From Lachnospiraceae bacterium (GTDB taxonomy: Bacteria; Bacillota; Clostridia; Lachnospirales; Lachnospiraceae): a DNA stretch of 40,908 nucleotides. Numbering within the stretch: position 1 is the first letter of the stretch; every line of letters starts with the position of its first letter. Of this stretch, positions 1 to 9,335 are shown piece by piece. The position numbers were made by a program, and so were the translations under genes. Under the pieces are notes generated by a model. That model was given only the letters and a program-made list of their open reading frames with translations, made no database searches and was not told where the DNA came from. The stretch is taken from NCBI GenBank assembly GCA_029071325.1, contig JAIEAP010000036.1, positions 1-40,908 of the forward strand, written 5' to 3'.

Positions 1-266
1 TCTTCCTCTTCATCGGAATATCCCCGGCTGATCACTTTTACGATATCTTTTCCATTGAAATAAAGCATGGTATCTCCAAACACGCCTTCCGGATAGGTAC
101 AGGCGCCATAGTCAAAAAATCTCTGCTCGCCCTTAATATTAGCAATGGCTCCCCGGGCAAGTACCATCAGCTTCTTGACGCTCCCATTCAATAACACGAT
201 GCTTCCTAACGGCAGGAATTCCTTTTTCTCCTCAGCCATTGTTTCTTCCTTTTTCTTTTCTTCCAT
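1..266 (-). CDS. DUF4176 domain protein, partial (type VII secretion-associated)
   Basis: Only the first 88 codons lie in the window; the 3' end runs off the left edge. The protein begins MEEKKKEETMAEEKKEFLPL and continues with a short beta-rich segment (LGSIVLLNGSVKKLMVLARG, then a FFDYGACTYPEG stretch). I recognise this as the DUF4176 pattern, a small family that recurs beside ESX/type VII genes and their LXG-type substrates in Firmicutes. Its biochemical role is not established. The chosen ATG (264-266) has GGAAGGAG 12 bases upstream. A second in-frame ATG at 237-239 has a weaker site. It sits 52 bp downstream of essC on the same strand, so it is probably co-transcribed with the secretion genes. 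The domain match comes from memory of the family, not from a search. Confidence 0.75.
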   Translation of the reverse strand, partial: MEEKKKEETMAEEKKEFLPLGSIVLLNGSVKKLMVLARGAIANIKGEQRFFDYGACTYPEGVFGDTMLYFNGKDIVKVISRGYSDEEE

Positions 267-318
267 AAATGAATTTTGCTCCTTCCGTATTAAATTCTTT
301 CTATAAGTTTCTATCCTT

Positions 319-3300
319 CTACGCCCCCGGCACTCTCACTCTCACATACGCTCCGTTATGGAACAGCAGACCGTCCTTCATCTGAGGCAGCTCCTTGCCG
401 GAAGATACCCCGAATAGGCCGGTAGATCCGGGATTGCCCAGAAGCAGACCGTCGGTCGCGCTCTTAGCAAACTTGCTGACCTCGTCAAAGCCCTTAAGCT
501 TAGCGGAGTGGGCAGTAAGGATGAGGCTGATGCCTACGCTCACAGCATTTGCCAGCAGCGGTGTCAGCAGCATTGCCTTCGCCTTGGTCAGCTCCACGAA
601 ATTATCCCAGTCGTCCACCAGAATATAGCAGGGAGTAAGCTCCCGAATGATAAACTTCGGCAACTGTCCAGGCTGCGCCGCCATAGCCTCCTGTATCTGC
701 TGACTGCGGTTGTTGATCAGCGTACCCAGTTCTGCCAGGAATGCATCTACTCCGGATTCCTCTATATAAGTGACGCCAGGACAGCTCTTGTACCCATACA
801 GTTCCATTGCCTTAGAGTCAAAGAGATAGACTGCAAAGTCTGCGCCCTCCACCCCATTTTTCTGCCGCCCCAGCAGCTGTGTCAGAATCAGTTTCAATGC
901 ATTGGTCTTGCCGCGGGCAGTCTCTCCCAGAATGACGAAGGGAGCAGTCAGACCTGCTTCCATACCGCGAGGCTCCACCGTCTCCTTATCCAGGCCCAGC
1001 CAGACAGTGTGATCTGCCGGGCCGCCGGCAACGGCGGCATTCGATGCGTTCTCGTCCGGCAGAAACTCCAGGAACTGTTCATAGCCCAACTGTTCCGGCA
1101 GCACCGGGATGCGGGGCGCCTTGCGGTTCGGGTACAGCTCGTTGATCCGGGCGATCACAGCCTCGATACCCCGGTTATATTCCAGTTCCTCCATGAAGGA
1201 GGTCATAACATAGTTCTGCATCACACTGACCTGCCCGTTGTATTTGATCAGCGCCCTGCCCTTGATCTCCGACTGCTTGTAGCTGCTGCGTCCCACCACC
1301 ACATGTACATCCGATTCATCGAAGAGATAGCCTGCAATCTTATTTTTGAAGTTATTGTAGGTGGAATACTTCATAGCATTGCTGCGGGTCGCCGTAACAA
1401 TAAGGAAAATACCCAGTCCGGCGCCATCCCGAGACAGTTTCGTGAAGAATTCTTCTGCGTCATAGCCCAGTTCCTTCACCACATCATAATTATCAACTGC
1501 CACCACAATAGCCTTCATAGGCTCCGGGGACACCTGATTATATACCTCAAAATTCTGCACCATGCTCTCCGCCAGCTGCTTCTTGCGGCTGCTGATCTCA
1601 TTCTGGAGAATAGTCATGAACTTAACAAAACGCTCGCTGTCATCAAAGCTAATATAATCCGCCACATGATGCAGCCGATTCAGAGGAATCAATCCGCTGT
1701 TACCGAAATCCAATATGTAGAACTGCACCAGCTCCACCGCATTTCGCATGGCAAGGGACAGCACTGCCGTGGTGAGAAATACGCTCTTGCCGTAGCCTGC
1801 GGAGGCAAGATACAGGATGTTGCCATCCTTCGCCAGATTCAGCCGGTACTCCTCCTGCTTCTGCTCCTCGGGAATGTCTATGACACCCAGGGTAAGCATA
1901 AGATCCACACTTTTCCCCTCTGCCAGAGCAATCGGAGATACCATCTGCTCTGGGAGCGGCGGCAGCCAGGGCCGCTTAACTTCCACAGTATCCATCTGTT
2001 CATAAAGCGTATGAACATAATCCACCGTGGCATCCAACTGTGTGATAACCGTCTTGCTGCCCTCGTTCTCATCACTTAAGTCCTCGTTTACCAGCTCTCC
2101 CTGCCCCAGATCATTCAGCAGATAGACGCGATCGTCCACCTTTGCCTCCTCCTTCTCACTGACATAAGAGGCTCCGCTCCAGGCAGACTGGAACAGTTCA
2201 TAAATCTCATTATTTCCCACCTGCAGATACGCCCGTCCCGGGGTCGTAATATTTGCCGCATCCGGCGTTTTTAATATTTCTTTGCTGTCTGCTTCATTCT
2301 GCACCATCAGCGCCAGCTTGAATTTGGAGTTGGTCCAGATCTGGTCATCCACCACACCGGTAGGCTTCTGTGTTGCCAATATCAAGTGCACACCAAGACT
2401 GCGCCCAATACGGGCGGCAGATACCAGCTCCGTCATAAAATCCGGCTGCTCTTTTTTCAACTCTGCGAACTCATCGCTGATGATAAATAAATGCGGCAGA
2501 GGCTCCTGCGCCGTCCCATTTTGAAACAGCTTATGATACGCATTGATATGGTTCACATCGAAACTGCTGAATATTTTCTGCCTTCTGGAAAGCTCGCTTT
2601 TGATAGACGCCATGGCGCGCATACTCTGGCTTCCGTCCAGATTGGTAATAGTCCCCAGCAGATGCGGCAGGTTCTTGAATAATCCCGCCATTCCGCCGCC
2701 CTTATAGTCAATCAGCAGAAACGCCACCTCATAGGGATGAAAATTCACTGCCAGCGACAGGATATAGGATTGGATGATCTCCGATTTGCCGGAACCGGTA
2801 GTTCCGGCTACCAGACCATGTGGTCCGTGGGCCTTCTCATGCAGATTCAGATTGACATAATCCTCCTCCGCCCGCACCCCAAGGGGTACCGCCAATGATT
2901 TCGCCGCATGGTTTTTCTTCCATCTCTGAGGGATCTGGAGTTCCTGGGGATGCTCTACCTGATACATCTCATAAAAGGTGATACTGTCTGGTATCTGAGC
3001 GCTGATGCCCTGCATATGCTCCAATACACTCAGATCCCTTGCCATCCACTCAAGGTCCACGCCCTTTGTGTCAGAGAGTGTAAATACCTGGTTACGCTCT
3101 TCCCTCTCCCGCATCAGCAATGTTGCCTGCGTGGAGTTATCCAGCATAACGATAGTACCGATATTTTCCGGAAGGTTCGCTCTTATATTTGTGGTATAGA
3201 TAATGGAGAATCCTAGATTATCCCCTTCCTTATCCAGATATTCCATAATGGAGTGGTCCATGATGAGCTTTGGCTCATCAATAATAAAGAGGACATGGGG

Positions 3301-4527
3301 CAGAAATCTGCTCTCCTTTTTACTCTCCTCCAGCTTGTTCTTCCGGCTCTTTAAAATCTGATGCAGACTGCCCAGTATCTGATCTCTCTTCCGCTCGGAA
3401 TTAACCGTTCCCACCACGTTGATGGCATGGATCTTAAGATGTGGATACCAGCGCATCCACTGAAATTCCTCATCATATTTCGCATTGTATATAGTTACGA
3501 TTTCCAGGTCATGATAGCTCTGAAAAAAAGTAAGCTGTGCCACGATTAGCTTGAGCTGTTCATGCACCACCTGTTTTTCTCCTACCAGTCCCAGATGCGC
3601 TTTTTTCAGATCAATCACTACAGGCTGGTTCATTTTGGCAAATTCTTTTTTTAATTCCTGTGCTTCCCGCTCCAGCTCATCCGGCTTATCTTTCAGTTCG
3701 TCCATGGGAAGCCGGATCTTAAAATGGCAGTCTGTATATGCCGTTCCCACTGAAATATTTAAGAAATCTTCGTCATTGGCATTGCGTTCATAAATTCTGG
3801 GACTATAGTGATGTACCAGCTCGGCCAATTCTCTGATACCCGGATAATTGTAGCTATTTGCCTCTTCTTCTGTCCGGTATGCCTGATAGATTTCCTTGCG
3901 CTTGTGCAGCAGATAATTGCGGTAGGTCTGCTCCCGCATCCTTCTTCGTTCCCGATCTTCTTTCTTGTCCGAGAAGAACTTTACCACAGAAAATGCCGTA
4001 GTCATAAGAGTACCCGCCGCCGACATCAGAACGTATAGACCTCGCTTCATTAAAATACTGATTCCCACTGTAATACCCAGCATGATCACCGGCGGGACCA
4101 CAAGCTGTATCAGGCTTTCCTGTTTGCCTTCCTTTTCCTCCTTCGGTTTGCTTAATGCTATTTCCTTATCTGCCGCACGCTTGATCAATCTCGGAGAACG
4201 CTTATACTTAGGATAACCTTCAAAAGGTATGTCCCGCAATTCCAACTCCAGAAGACTGCTCTCTGCCGCTTCATCCCGGATATCCAACAGGATGCTGTCC
4301 CCTAAAAATACAATCCTGCCATTCTGCCACTCCAGTTCATCTCCATCCGCCATGCATACGCTATTTTCTGCGGGTTGTCCGTTCCGGTACAGCTGTCCAT
4401 CCGGTTCCGTCTCTACTGTGATCTGGTTCCCATCCACCCACACATATGCCGGAAAAGATGCTATTGCTACATCTGCCCGTTCTTTACCTATGACAAAATG
4501 CTTTTTTCTTTCGTACCTCTTTCTCAT
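319..4527 (-). CDS. essC: Type VII secretion FtsK/SpoIIIE-type ATPase EssC
   Basis: Membrane-bound motor ATPase of the Firmicutes ESX (T7SSb) machine, which drives export of WXG100 and LXG proteins. The 1402-aa chain shows an FHA-like N-terminal region (about 1-90), two closely spaced membrane segments (about 141-160 and 163-183), then three tandem ATPase modules. Module 1 has a canonical Walker A GTTGSGKS (575-582), Walker B FLLID (603-607) and IISDEFAEL (682-690). Module 2 has SAGYGKS (909-915). Module 3 has GETARGKT (1201-1208). A further degenerate domain lies between the membrane segments and module 1. The length is close to the usual 1450-1500 aa. The start codon lies 2 bp after the essB stop codon, with a GAGGAAGAG ribosome-binding site inside the end of essB, so the two are translationally linked. 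The long plus-strand reading frame opposite this gene is an antisense shadow. Confidence 0.97.
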   Translation of the reverse strand: MRKRYERKKHFVIGKERADVAIASFPAYVWVDGNQITVETEPDGQLYRNGQPAENSVCMADGDELEWQNGRIVFLGDSILLDIRDEAAESSLLELELRDIPFEGYPKYKRSPRLIKRAADKEIALSKPKEEKEGKQESLIQLVVPPVIMLGITVGISILMKRGLYVLMSAAGTLMTTAFSVVKFFSDKKEDRERRRMREQTYRNYLLHKRKEIYQAYRTEEEANSYNYPGIRELAELVHHYSPRIYERNANDEDFLNISVGTAYTDCHFKIRLPMDELKDKPDELEREAQELKKEFAKMNQPVVIDLKKAHLGLVGEKQVVHEQLKLIVAQLTFFQSYHDLEIVTIYNAKYDEEFQWMRWYPHLKIHAINVVGTVNSERKRDQILGSLHQILKSRKNKLEESKKESRFLPHVLFIIDEPKLIMDHSIMEYLDKEGDNLGFSIIYTTNIRANLPENIGTIVMLDNSTQATLLMREREERNQVFTLSDTKGVDLEWMARDLSVLEHMQGISAQIPDSITFYEMYQVEHPQELQIPQRWKKNHAAKSLAVPLGVRAEEDYVNLNLHEKAHGPHGLVAGTTGSGKSEIIQSYILSLAVNFHPYEVAFLLIDYKGGGMAGLFKNLPHLLGTITNLDGSQSMRAMASIKSELSRRQKIFSSFDVNHINAYHKLFQNGTAQEPLPHLFIISDEFAELKKEQPDFMTELVSAARIGRSLGVHLILATQKPTGVVDDQIWTNSKFKLALMVQNEADSKEILKTPDAANITTPGRAYLQVGNNEIYELFQSAWSGASYVSEKEEAKVDDRVYLLNDLGQGELVNEDLSDENEGSKTVITQLDATVDYVHTLYEQMDTVEVKRPWLPPLPEQMVSPIALAEGKSVDLMLTLGVIDIPEEQKQEEYRLNLAKDGNILYLASAGYGKSVFLTTAVLSLAMRNAVELVQFYILDFGNSGLIPLNRLHHVADYISFDDSERFVKFMTILQNEISSRKKQLAESMVQNFEVYNQVSPEPMKAIVVAVDNYDVVKELGYDAEEFFTKLSRDGAGLGIFLIVTATRSNAMKYSTYNNFKNKIAGYLFDESDVHVVVGRSSYKQSEIKGRALIKYNGQVSVMQNYVMTSFMEELEYNRGIEAVIARINELYPNRKAPRIPVLPEQLGYEQFLEFLPDENASNAAVAGGPADHTVWLGLDKETVEPRGMEAGLTAPFVILGETARGKTNALKLILTQLLGRQKNGVEGADFAVYLFDSKAMELYGYKSCPGVTYIEESGVDAFLAELGTLINNRSQQIQEAMAAQPGQLPKFIIRELTPCYILVDDWDNFVELTKAKAMLLTPLLANAVSVGISLILTAHSAKLKGFDEVSKFAKSATDGLLLGNPGSTGLFGVSSGKELPQMKDGLLFHNGAYVRVRVPGA

Positions 4528-4529
4528 AA

Positions 4530-5618
4530 CTACTCTTCCTCAATCTCATATTTTTCCATGATCGGCTGCATTTTTCCTGTCACGTCTTCCAGCTGCTTCG
4601 TCTTTTCTTCTCCGCTTAAGCTCGTGTCCGATTCAATGTTAGATTTTTGCTTCATATACGCATAGAGCAGCATCTCATCATCTGACTGCTGCATAGCAAT
4701 ATCAATTGCCTCATCCACATCATTCCTCCCCATGTGAATCCAATATTCCAGTCTCGTAGGATTATCCTTCAAAGAAAGGGTTTTCAATATATTGTCTTTC
4801 TGCTCCTGGGTCAGATTTTCACCTCTGACATAAGAATTGGCAAGTATATATTTCTGATATATATCCATTTCTGCCACGGACACCTGCTTCATTTCATCAA
4901 TGCAGCCGATATAGTCGGACGCTATGTATGCACTCTCCGCCGCAATCACAGCATCCTTATACGGCGCTGTTTTGACGCGGTCATATAAGACATAGGCCCC
5001 TCCTGCTACGCACAGTACCAGCAGAACGGCTGATGCCGTCCGCAGAAAACTATACCGTTTTCTGCTCAGAAGTATTTTTTTATTTTTGCGTTCATCTTCA
5101 ATTTCATCATATTTTTCCTTCAGTATTTGAAAAACATCTTCTACAGATTCCGCCTGACGGATCTTTCCCAGAAGACCGTTTTTCAAAAGCTGCATACCGC
5201 CCTGGAGATAATCCGCATAACTATACTGTTTCTGCAGTGCATAACCGATCAGCGCCTTATATTCGGTCAGCCACTCCACACCGCGGTATGACTCGCCCTC
5301 CCCGTAAATATCCCGTGATTTTACATATACCAGATGGTTCCTGTCATAATACAGATTGTCCGGTTCCATAGCAAACCGGTAATCCTGCGCACATGACGCA
5401 AGCTCCTTGACATTCATCAATATGGAAAGCCGGACAGACATATCCTCATTGCGGATTTCTCCGAAGGATACCATTCCTTCCAGGTCATACTGAAGTATAA
5501 GCTCCTCCCCGTCCTCCTCCATCTGTGCATGAATGAAATGTACATTTGGATACATGATCTTCTTGTACTCATACAGATTGCCTGCCGTCAATGACGATTT
5601 TTTGATTCGCTCCTGCAT
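4530..5618 (-). CDS. essB: Type VII secretion protein EssB (YukC family)
   Basis: Bitopic membrane subunit of the ESX/T7SSb core that contacts EssC. The first ~185 residues form the cytoplasmic pseudokinase-like domain typical of YukC/EssB, with the family-like stretch VEWLTEYKALIGYALQKQYS at about 114-133. A single membrane helix follows at about 193-213 after a basic cluster (RKRYSFLR). The C-terminal ~150 residues are extracytoplasmic and helical, with repeated IGCIDEMKQ/LANSYVRG-type segments. The length of 362 aa is somewhat shorter than the 400-450 aa of the S. aureus and B. subtilis proteins. It lies 26 bp after the YukD-like gene and 2 bp before essC, in the order esaB-essB-essC conserved in Firmicutes. 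Confidence 0.93.
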   Translation of the reverse strand: MQERIKKSSLTAGNLYEYKKIMYPNVHFIHAQMEEDGEELILQYDLEGMVSFGEIRNEDMSVRLSILMNVKELASCAQDYRFAMEPDNLYYDRNHLVYVKSRDIYGEGESYRGVEWLTEYKALIGYALQKQYSYADYLQGGMQLLKNGLLGKIRQAESVEDVFQILKEKYDEIEDERKNKKILLSRKRYSFLRTASAVLLVLCVAGGAYVLYDRVKTAPYKDAVIAAESAYIASDYIGCIDEMKQVSVAEMDIYQKYILANSYVRGENLTQEQKDNILKTLSLKDNPTRLEYWIHMGRNDVDEAIDIAMQQSDDEMLLYAYMKQKSNIESDTSLSGEEKTKQLEDVTGKMQPIMEKYEIEEE

Positions 5619-5644
5619 ATCTTTTCTCCTATCGTATTCATTCT

Positions 5645-5884
5645 CTATAACAATTCAAGTATGTCACCGGTATAGATTCCTTCCTGCTCATAGCTTCCGC
5701 TTCTATCTACAAACATACTCTTTCGGGCTGACTGGATCTTTGTGCGCTCCTCCCATATACCGTCGGGAATTTTCCCCGCCTCCTTTAAAATCGTCATGGT
5801 ATCCTCCAGTCTCTGCTGTGGATTCACCTGGATATCTGCTGCCCAGTCCGCCGTCTTATTCATAATTGTAAGCGTGATCAACAT
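5645..5884 (-). CDS. EsaB/YukD-like ubiquitin-fold protein of the type VII locus
   Basis: Small 79-aa protein starting MLITLTIMNKTADWAADIQV, matching the start of EsaB/YukD ubiquitin-like proteins: a beta strand of alternating hydrophobics followed by a polar turn, then the helix QQRLEDTMTILKEAGKIPDG. It closes with the characteristic YTGDILEL tail of the family. YukD-family proteins are cytoplasmic accessory factors of the ESX machine; S. aureus EsaB acts as a regulator or assembly factor. The ATG at 5882-5884 lies inside the end of the upstream essA-like gene (29-nt overlap), with a purine-rich GGAAGGGGAAATGGG stretch upstream. It directly precedes essB. Assignment rests on pattern, size and conserved position. 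Confidence 0.88.
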   Translation of the reverse strand: MLITLTIMNKTADWAADIQVNPQQRLEDTMTILKEAGKIPDGIWEERTKIQSARKSMFVDRSGSYEQEGIYTGDILELL

Positions 5885-6272
5885 CTTTTTCCCATTTCCC
5901 CTTCCTGTTCTTAAGGTAACGCAGAATAGCTATCATACCGATCAACAGCAGGATTCCAATCACAGGAAGCGCCACGCGTTCATTCCCGTCATTCCTGCCG
6001 GATGCCTCCCGTATGATCTGACCGGATTCCTCTGTAAAAAGCTGCATTCTTACACGTTCCTCCAGGTCCGCATACTCCTGCATCTGCGATACAAAAATGT
6101 GTTCCGCCGCACTGCTGTATGCTTCCTCCCTCTGCACGTCATATGCTTCTACCTTCTGTTCATATTTATCTGTAAATAAATCCGCACCGTTGACATCGGT
6201 CAGTGACGAATAGGTCACGGATCTATTCTGCAATACGGACGGATCTATTTTTATATTAGAATTCTGTGACAA
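5856..6272 (-). CDS. EssA-like type VII secretion membrane protein (TTG start)
   Basis: This 138-aa protein has a polar helical N-terminal part, a membrane helix at about 101-119 (VALPVIGILLLIGMIAILRY) and a short basic tail. The order of elements resembles EssA: an N-terminal NIKIDP segment, then DLFTDKY, then a long charged helix, then one C-terminal membrane span. EssA is one of the membrane subunits needed for ESX secretion. Unlike S. aureus EssA there is no N-terminal hydrophobic segment. The start is TTG at 6270-6272: an in-frame TAG stop lies only one codon upstream, no ATG is available nearby, and GAGGA sits 6 bases before it. It overlaps the YukD-like gene by 29 nt. The family call is by layout and short motifs, so it is less certain than its neighbours. 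Confidence 0.7.
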   Translation of the reverse strand: MSQNSNIKIDPSVLQNRSVTYSSLTDVNGADLFTDKYEQKVEAYDVQREEAYSSAAEHIFVSQMQEYADLEERVRMQLFTEESGQIIREASGRNDGNERVALPVIGILLLIGMIAILRYLKNRKGKWEKDVDHAYNYE

Positions 6273-6312
6273 TTTCTATCCTCATTTCTTTCCTAATCCA
6301 TAGGTTGTGAAA

Positions 6313-6337
6313 GAAAAGCCGCAAAATGCGGCTTTTC
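6313..6337 (-). terminator. Hairpin terminator or attenuator between esxA and essA
   Basis: Perfect 9-bp inverted repeat AAAAGCCGC / GCGGCTTTT (6314-6322 and 6328-6336) with a 5-nt loop. On the minus strand it ends in a T-rich run. It lies 11 bp after the WXG100 stop codon and about 40 bp before the essA-like gene. Placed inside the operon, it probably reduces transcription into the machinery genes so that the secreted WXG100 protein is made in excess. The functional part is inference. Confidence 0.75.
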
Positions 6338-6347
6338 CCTCTTCCTG

Positions 6348-6650
6348 TTACATGACCCCGATCTTACTTGCGATCTCCCGGTCAATGTTCTGCATAGAAG
6401 TCGATACGTCTCTCAACTGCTGTGCAATGGATGTAATCAATTCTGCTGTTGCAGAAAAGCTTGGCTCCAAAGCGCCGAACTGATCATAAAACGCCTGGCT
6501 GCTCTGTCCAGCCCATTCATCACAGAGGCTTGACACCATATTTCTCATGGTACCTACCACCTGCTGGAATTCTTCGCATCTTGCGTCAAATTCATTTGCC
6601 TTGGTCTCCATTTGTTCCGGACTGATCCGGATGTTGTTTACATCTGCCAT
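6348..6650 (-). CDS. esxA: WXG100 family secreted protein (EsxA-like)
   Basis: Small helical-hairpin protein of exactly 100 aa, exported by the type VII system as a dimer. The sequence has a first helix (about 10-40), the signature W-A-G turn at residues 46-48 (DEWAGQSS), and a second helix (about 50-95). The ATG at 6648-6650 is preferred over an upstream in-frame ATG because AAGGAG lies directly before it and the protein then has the family's size. Residues before it would be an unrelated basic stretch overlapping esaA. A clear C-terminal YxxxD/E export motif is not visible; the tail is MQNIDREIASKIGVM. Two cysteines (Cys25, Cys43) are uncommon in the family. It lies 31 bp after the EsaA-like gene. 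Confidence 0.95.
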   Translation of the reverse strand: MADVNNIRISPEQMETKANEFDARCEEFQQVVGTMRNMVSSLCDEWAGQSSQAFYDQFGALEPSFSATAELITSIAQQLRDVSTSMQNIDREIASKIGVM

Positions 6651-6681
6651 TTCTTTTCTCCTTTTCTTTATATTGCAACGC

Positions 6682-9195
6682 CTATCCGGCGGGTTGCTCC
6701 TGTCTTCTCTTCTGTCTGTTTCGAACCATTCGCACCGACAAACCAATCACCATAATTCCAAATACTGCATAGCAGATTATTTCTGCTATTGTTCCACTGC
6801 GTTTTGTATCTGCCTGAGTACCGGCTGCCTGGCTTCCGGCCACCGTATAGTCTACTTCATCTTTCAGCCGCTGATAATCGCTCACCGGCATCAGTTGTAC
6901 CGGACTGGCAATAAACTCGTACACCTGCGTGGATTCCATACTTCCGATTCTTGTATATGGAAGCTTGACGGCAAAATCCGCCATAGCGCTCTGATTTTCG
7001 CTGCTGGATGTTCGCTTGATCTCTTTCACCTCTTCCAGCCCTTCAGACACTGCCTGCTGCGATGCTTCTTTTGCCTCCTGTATATGCTCCTGCAACGCCA
7101 TAATATTCTGCTGCGCCCCATCATACACACTGTCCGCATAATTCATATAGGATTGATTGCTCTGCAGGATTTCCTGCTGCATCTCTATGGCATTTGCCCT
7201 CATCTGACCGGCACTCTCATTCATAACCGATGTCTCCTGCTTCGGACGATACTGGTTCATGGAATCATGATACTGTGCGATAGCGTCCACTTCCTCCTCA
7301 TGCCTGTCCGCAATCTGCTGCTTGACCTCTTCTGTCCGCTCCGCCAGCGGACTGATACATTCCCCTAACACCAGTTCCTCTACGTTCTGTACTGCAACAT
7401 CTTCCTCCAGTGCCATATTTTCTCTTATAAATTCAAACAAGACACCGATATCTGTCATCATGTCCTGAAACGTAATTGCCTGACCAGTTTGATCCGTCCA
7501 ATTCCCCTGAAAGTACGGCAGTTGATAGCTGCTCGTATCGATACCGTCTATGCTGTCCGCAATATACTGCTCCAGCGCTCCTATGTCTCCGATAACTGCA
7601 ATCTGAAATGTTTCCGGTTCTACGTTAACATTTCCCTCTAAATAGTCCTGCAAAAATGCTTCTGTATTGGCATAATGATGCTCTGCGAGAAATTCCGCAA
7701 TCATCGTATCTTCATCGCACTGTTGCAGCGCCTCCTGCACAGTCACAGGCATCGGCTCATCCCCGGGATCTTCTCCTCCTTCATCCGGATCTTCTGGCTC
7801 CCCGCCGGGATTTTCTCCCTCACCTCCGGGATTTTGTTCGTCTCCTCCTGGCGTCTCTCCTTCATTTCCCGGATTACTTTCCTCCCCGCCGGAGCTTTCT
7901 TCTCCGCCTGGTATCTTTCCTTCATCAGGCGTTTGTCTCTCCGCAGTCAGAATCATCCCGATTATTTTATTCAGATACTCCCTGTTCTGTATTCCGTCAG
8001 AAGATGACTCCTGCTCAATACCGATCACTACCGACGGCGGAGTTCCCTTGCCGGGTACTTCCTCACAGGTCAGACGGTATTGTCCCAGATTTGTGTCTTC
8101 CGCTTCTTCCAGCTTAAGCTGGGGAATCTGCTCCCTTACCGCATCCCTGTAATTACCCAGCATGTCCTGGGTCCACACGTCCGTCTGCTGATTGTAACTG
8201 TCTATGCATTGCTGTAAGAATACAGCAAGTTCCTGTCGCTTTGTCTCCGCCTGTACAAGCACCCCAGCCTGCTTATCGTTGGAATCCCGACGGGCTGTAT
8301 TGTAATTCGTCAGTGTTGACCGCAGGCTTTCTATTCCCGGTTGGCATAAATATTGTCCATTTTGATCCGTCAAAAGGTCCACACTTCCTATCCCGTCCGA
8401 CAACTCCTGCAAGGTATCCACCAGCAAACGGCCGCTTTCCCTCAATTGATTCAGCTGGGCCCCTGCGCTGGCAAGGTTGCTGCGATACTCATTGTCAATG
8501 TCTGCAATCAGCCTGACATTCTCTTCCACATACCCGGATACATCCATTGCTTTTGTAGTATCCTCCTGCTGTTTCAATTCCGGCACGGCAATCATGCTGA
8601 TCAGATCATATGGCTGAATCCGGTCAATGGCCTCCTTATCCGCCGCATCATTGCGCATGACCATTGCCGCCTCGTCCTGTGCGCCGTGAAATTCATTCAT
8701 AATATTGCATACATACATATAGCTTATCTGGCTGTTTAACTGTTCGCCAAACTGCAGTACCTGCTGTAATATCTCACTCTGCCGATCTCCTGAAACATGC
8801 CCGCTGACCGCATACTGTATCTGCGCTGCACTCGGCACTGTATTCAGACTTTCCACACTCTCTGAAAAATCTGACGGAACGATGATATAAGCTGTATATC
8901 TTCCGTTTTCAATTCCATTTCTCGCATCTTCCAATGAGGTAAAGACAAAATTTTCATCAGGGAATTCAATGATCCGTTCTCCGTAATATGTCTGTTCTCC
9001 ATCTACCAAAACGCCGGAATCCAGGTTCACAACTGCAATTGTATCCTGCACGTCAACACCATCCGCCCCCGCAGACAGCGCACTTTCATCTGCCTGGGTT
9101 CTTCCGCTTCTCTGACCGAAGGCGAAACCTCCCAAGCCACTGCCTACAGCCAGCAGCAGACACAATATGACCGCAATGACTTTCTTTCTGTTCAC
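6682..9195 (-). CDS. EsaA/YueB-like type VII secretion protein, reduced membrane domain
   Basis: First gene of the type VII operon, 837 aa, starting at GTG (9193-9195) with AAGGAAAA upstream; there is no alternative ATG. It has an N-terminal membrane helix (about 5-25). Next comes a YhgE/EsaA-like extracellular module: DTIAVVNLDSGV at 51-62, YYGERIIEFP and the DARNGIENGRYTAYIIVP segment at 90-107. A long coiled-coil-prone region follows, and a second membrane helix at about 803-823 with a basic tail. EsaA proteins expose a long extracellular arm; B. subtilis YueB is the SPP1 phage receptor. Known EsaA/YueB proteins usually carry several C-terminal helices, whereas only one is seen here. Residues ~423-482 are a Gly/Glu/Pro/Asp-rich low-complexity insert with PGGE/NPGGEG-like repeats. 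The family call comes from motif and position; the subfamily is uncertain. Confidence 0.82.
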   Translation of the reverse strand: MNRKKVIAVILCLLLAVGSGLGGFAFGQRSGRTQADESALSAGADGVDVQDTIAVVNLDSGVLVDGEQTYYGERIIEFPDENFVFTSLEDARNGIENGRYTAYIIVPSDFSESVESLNTVPSAAQIQYAVSGHVSGDRQSEILQQVLQFGEQLNSQISYMYVCNIMNEFHGAQDEAAMVMRNDAADKEAIDRIQPYDLISMIAVPELKQQEDTTKAMDVSGYVEENVRLIADIDNEYRSNLASAGAQLNQLRESGRLLVDTLQELSDGIGSVDLLTDQNGQYLCQPGIESLRSTLTNYNTARRDSNDKQAGVLVQAETKRQELAVFLQQCIDSYNQQTDVWTQDMLGNYRDAVREQIPQLKLEEAEDTNLGQYRLTCEEVPGKGTPPSVVIGIEQESSSDGIQNREYLNKIIGMILTAERQTPDEGKIPGGEESSGGEESNPGNEGETPGGDEQNPGGEGENPGGEPEDPDEGGEDPGDEPMPVTVQEALQQCDEDTMIAEFLAEHHYANTEAFLQDYLEGNVNVEPETFQIAVIGDIGALEQYIADSIDGIDTSSYQLPYFQGNWTDQTGQAITFQDMMTDIGVLFEFIRENMALEEDVAVQNVEELVLGECISPLAERTEEVKQQIADRHEEEVDAIAQYHDSMNQYRPKQETSVMNESAGQMRANAIEMQQEILQSNQSYMNYADSVYDGAQQNIMALQEHIQEAKEASQQAVSEGLEEVKEIKRTSSSENQSAMADFAVKLPYTRIGSMESTQVYEFIASPVQLMPVSDYQRLKDEVDYTVAGSQAAGTQADTKRSGTIAEIICYAVFGIMVIGLSVRMVRNRQKRRQEQPAG

Positions 9196-9335
9196 TGCTG
9201 TTTTCCTTCTTTCTTCTGGGAAATATACCGAATCAGTTATTATCGAATGATAATAGTAGAATTAAAAAATGTACTATAATTTTTCATATTCTCCCGTCTC
9301 ATGTACTCTCCCACAGTTTTCTGTACTGATATATT

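Noticed and set aside
508-2079. 523-codon open frame on the plus strand opposite essC
   Set aside because: It is exactly antisense to conserved ATPase modules, has no ribosome-binding site or recognisable domain, and its His/Leu/Gln-rich composition is that of a shadow frame.
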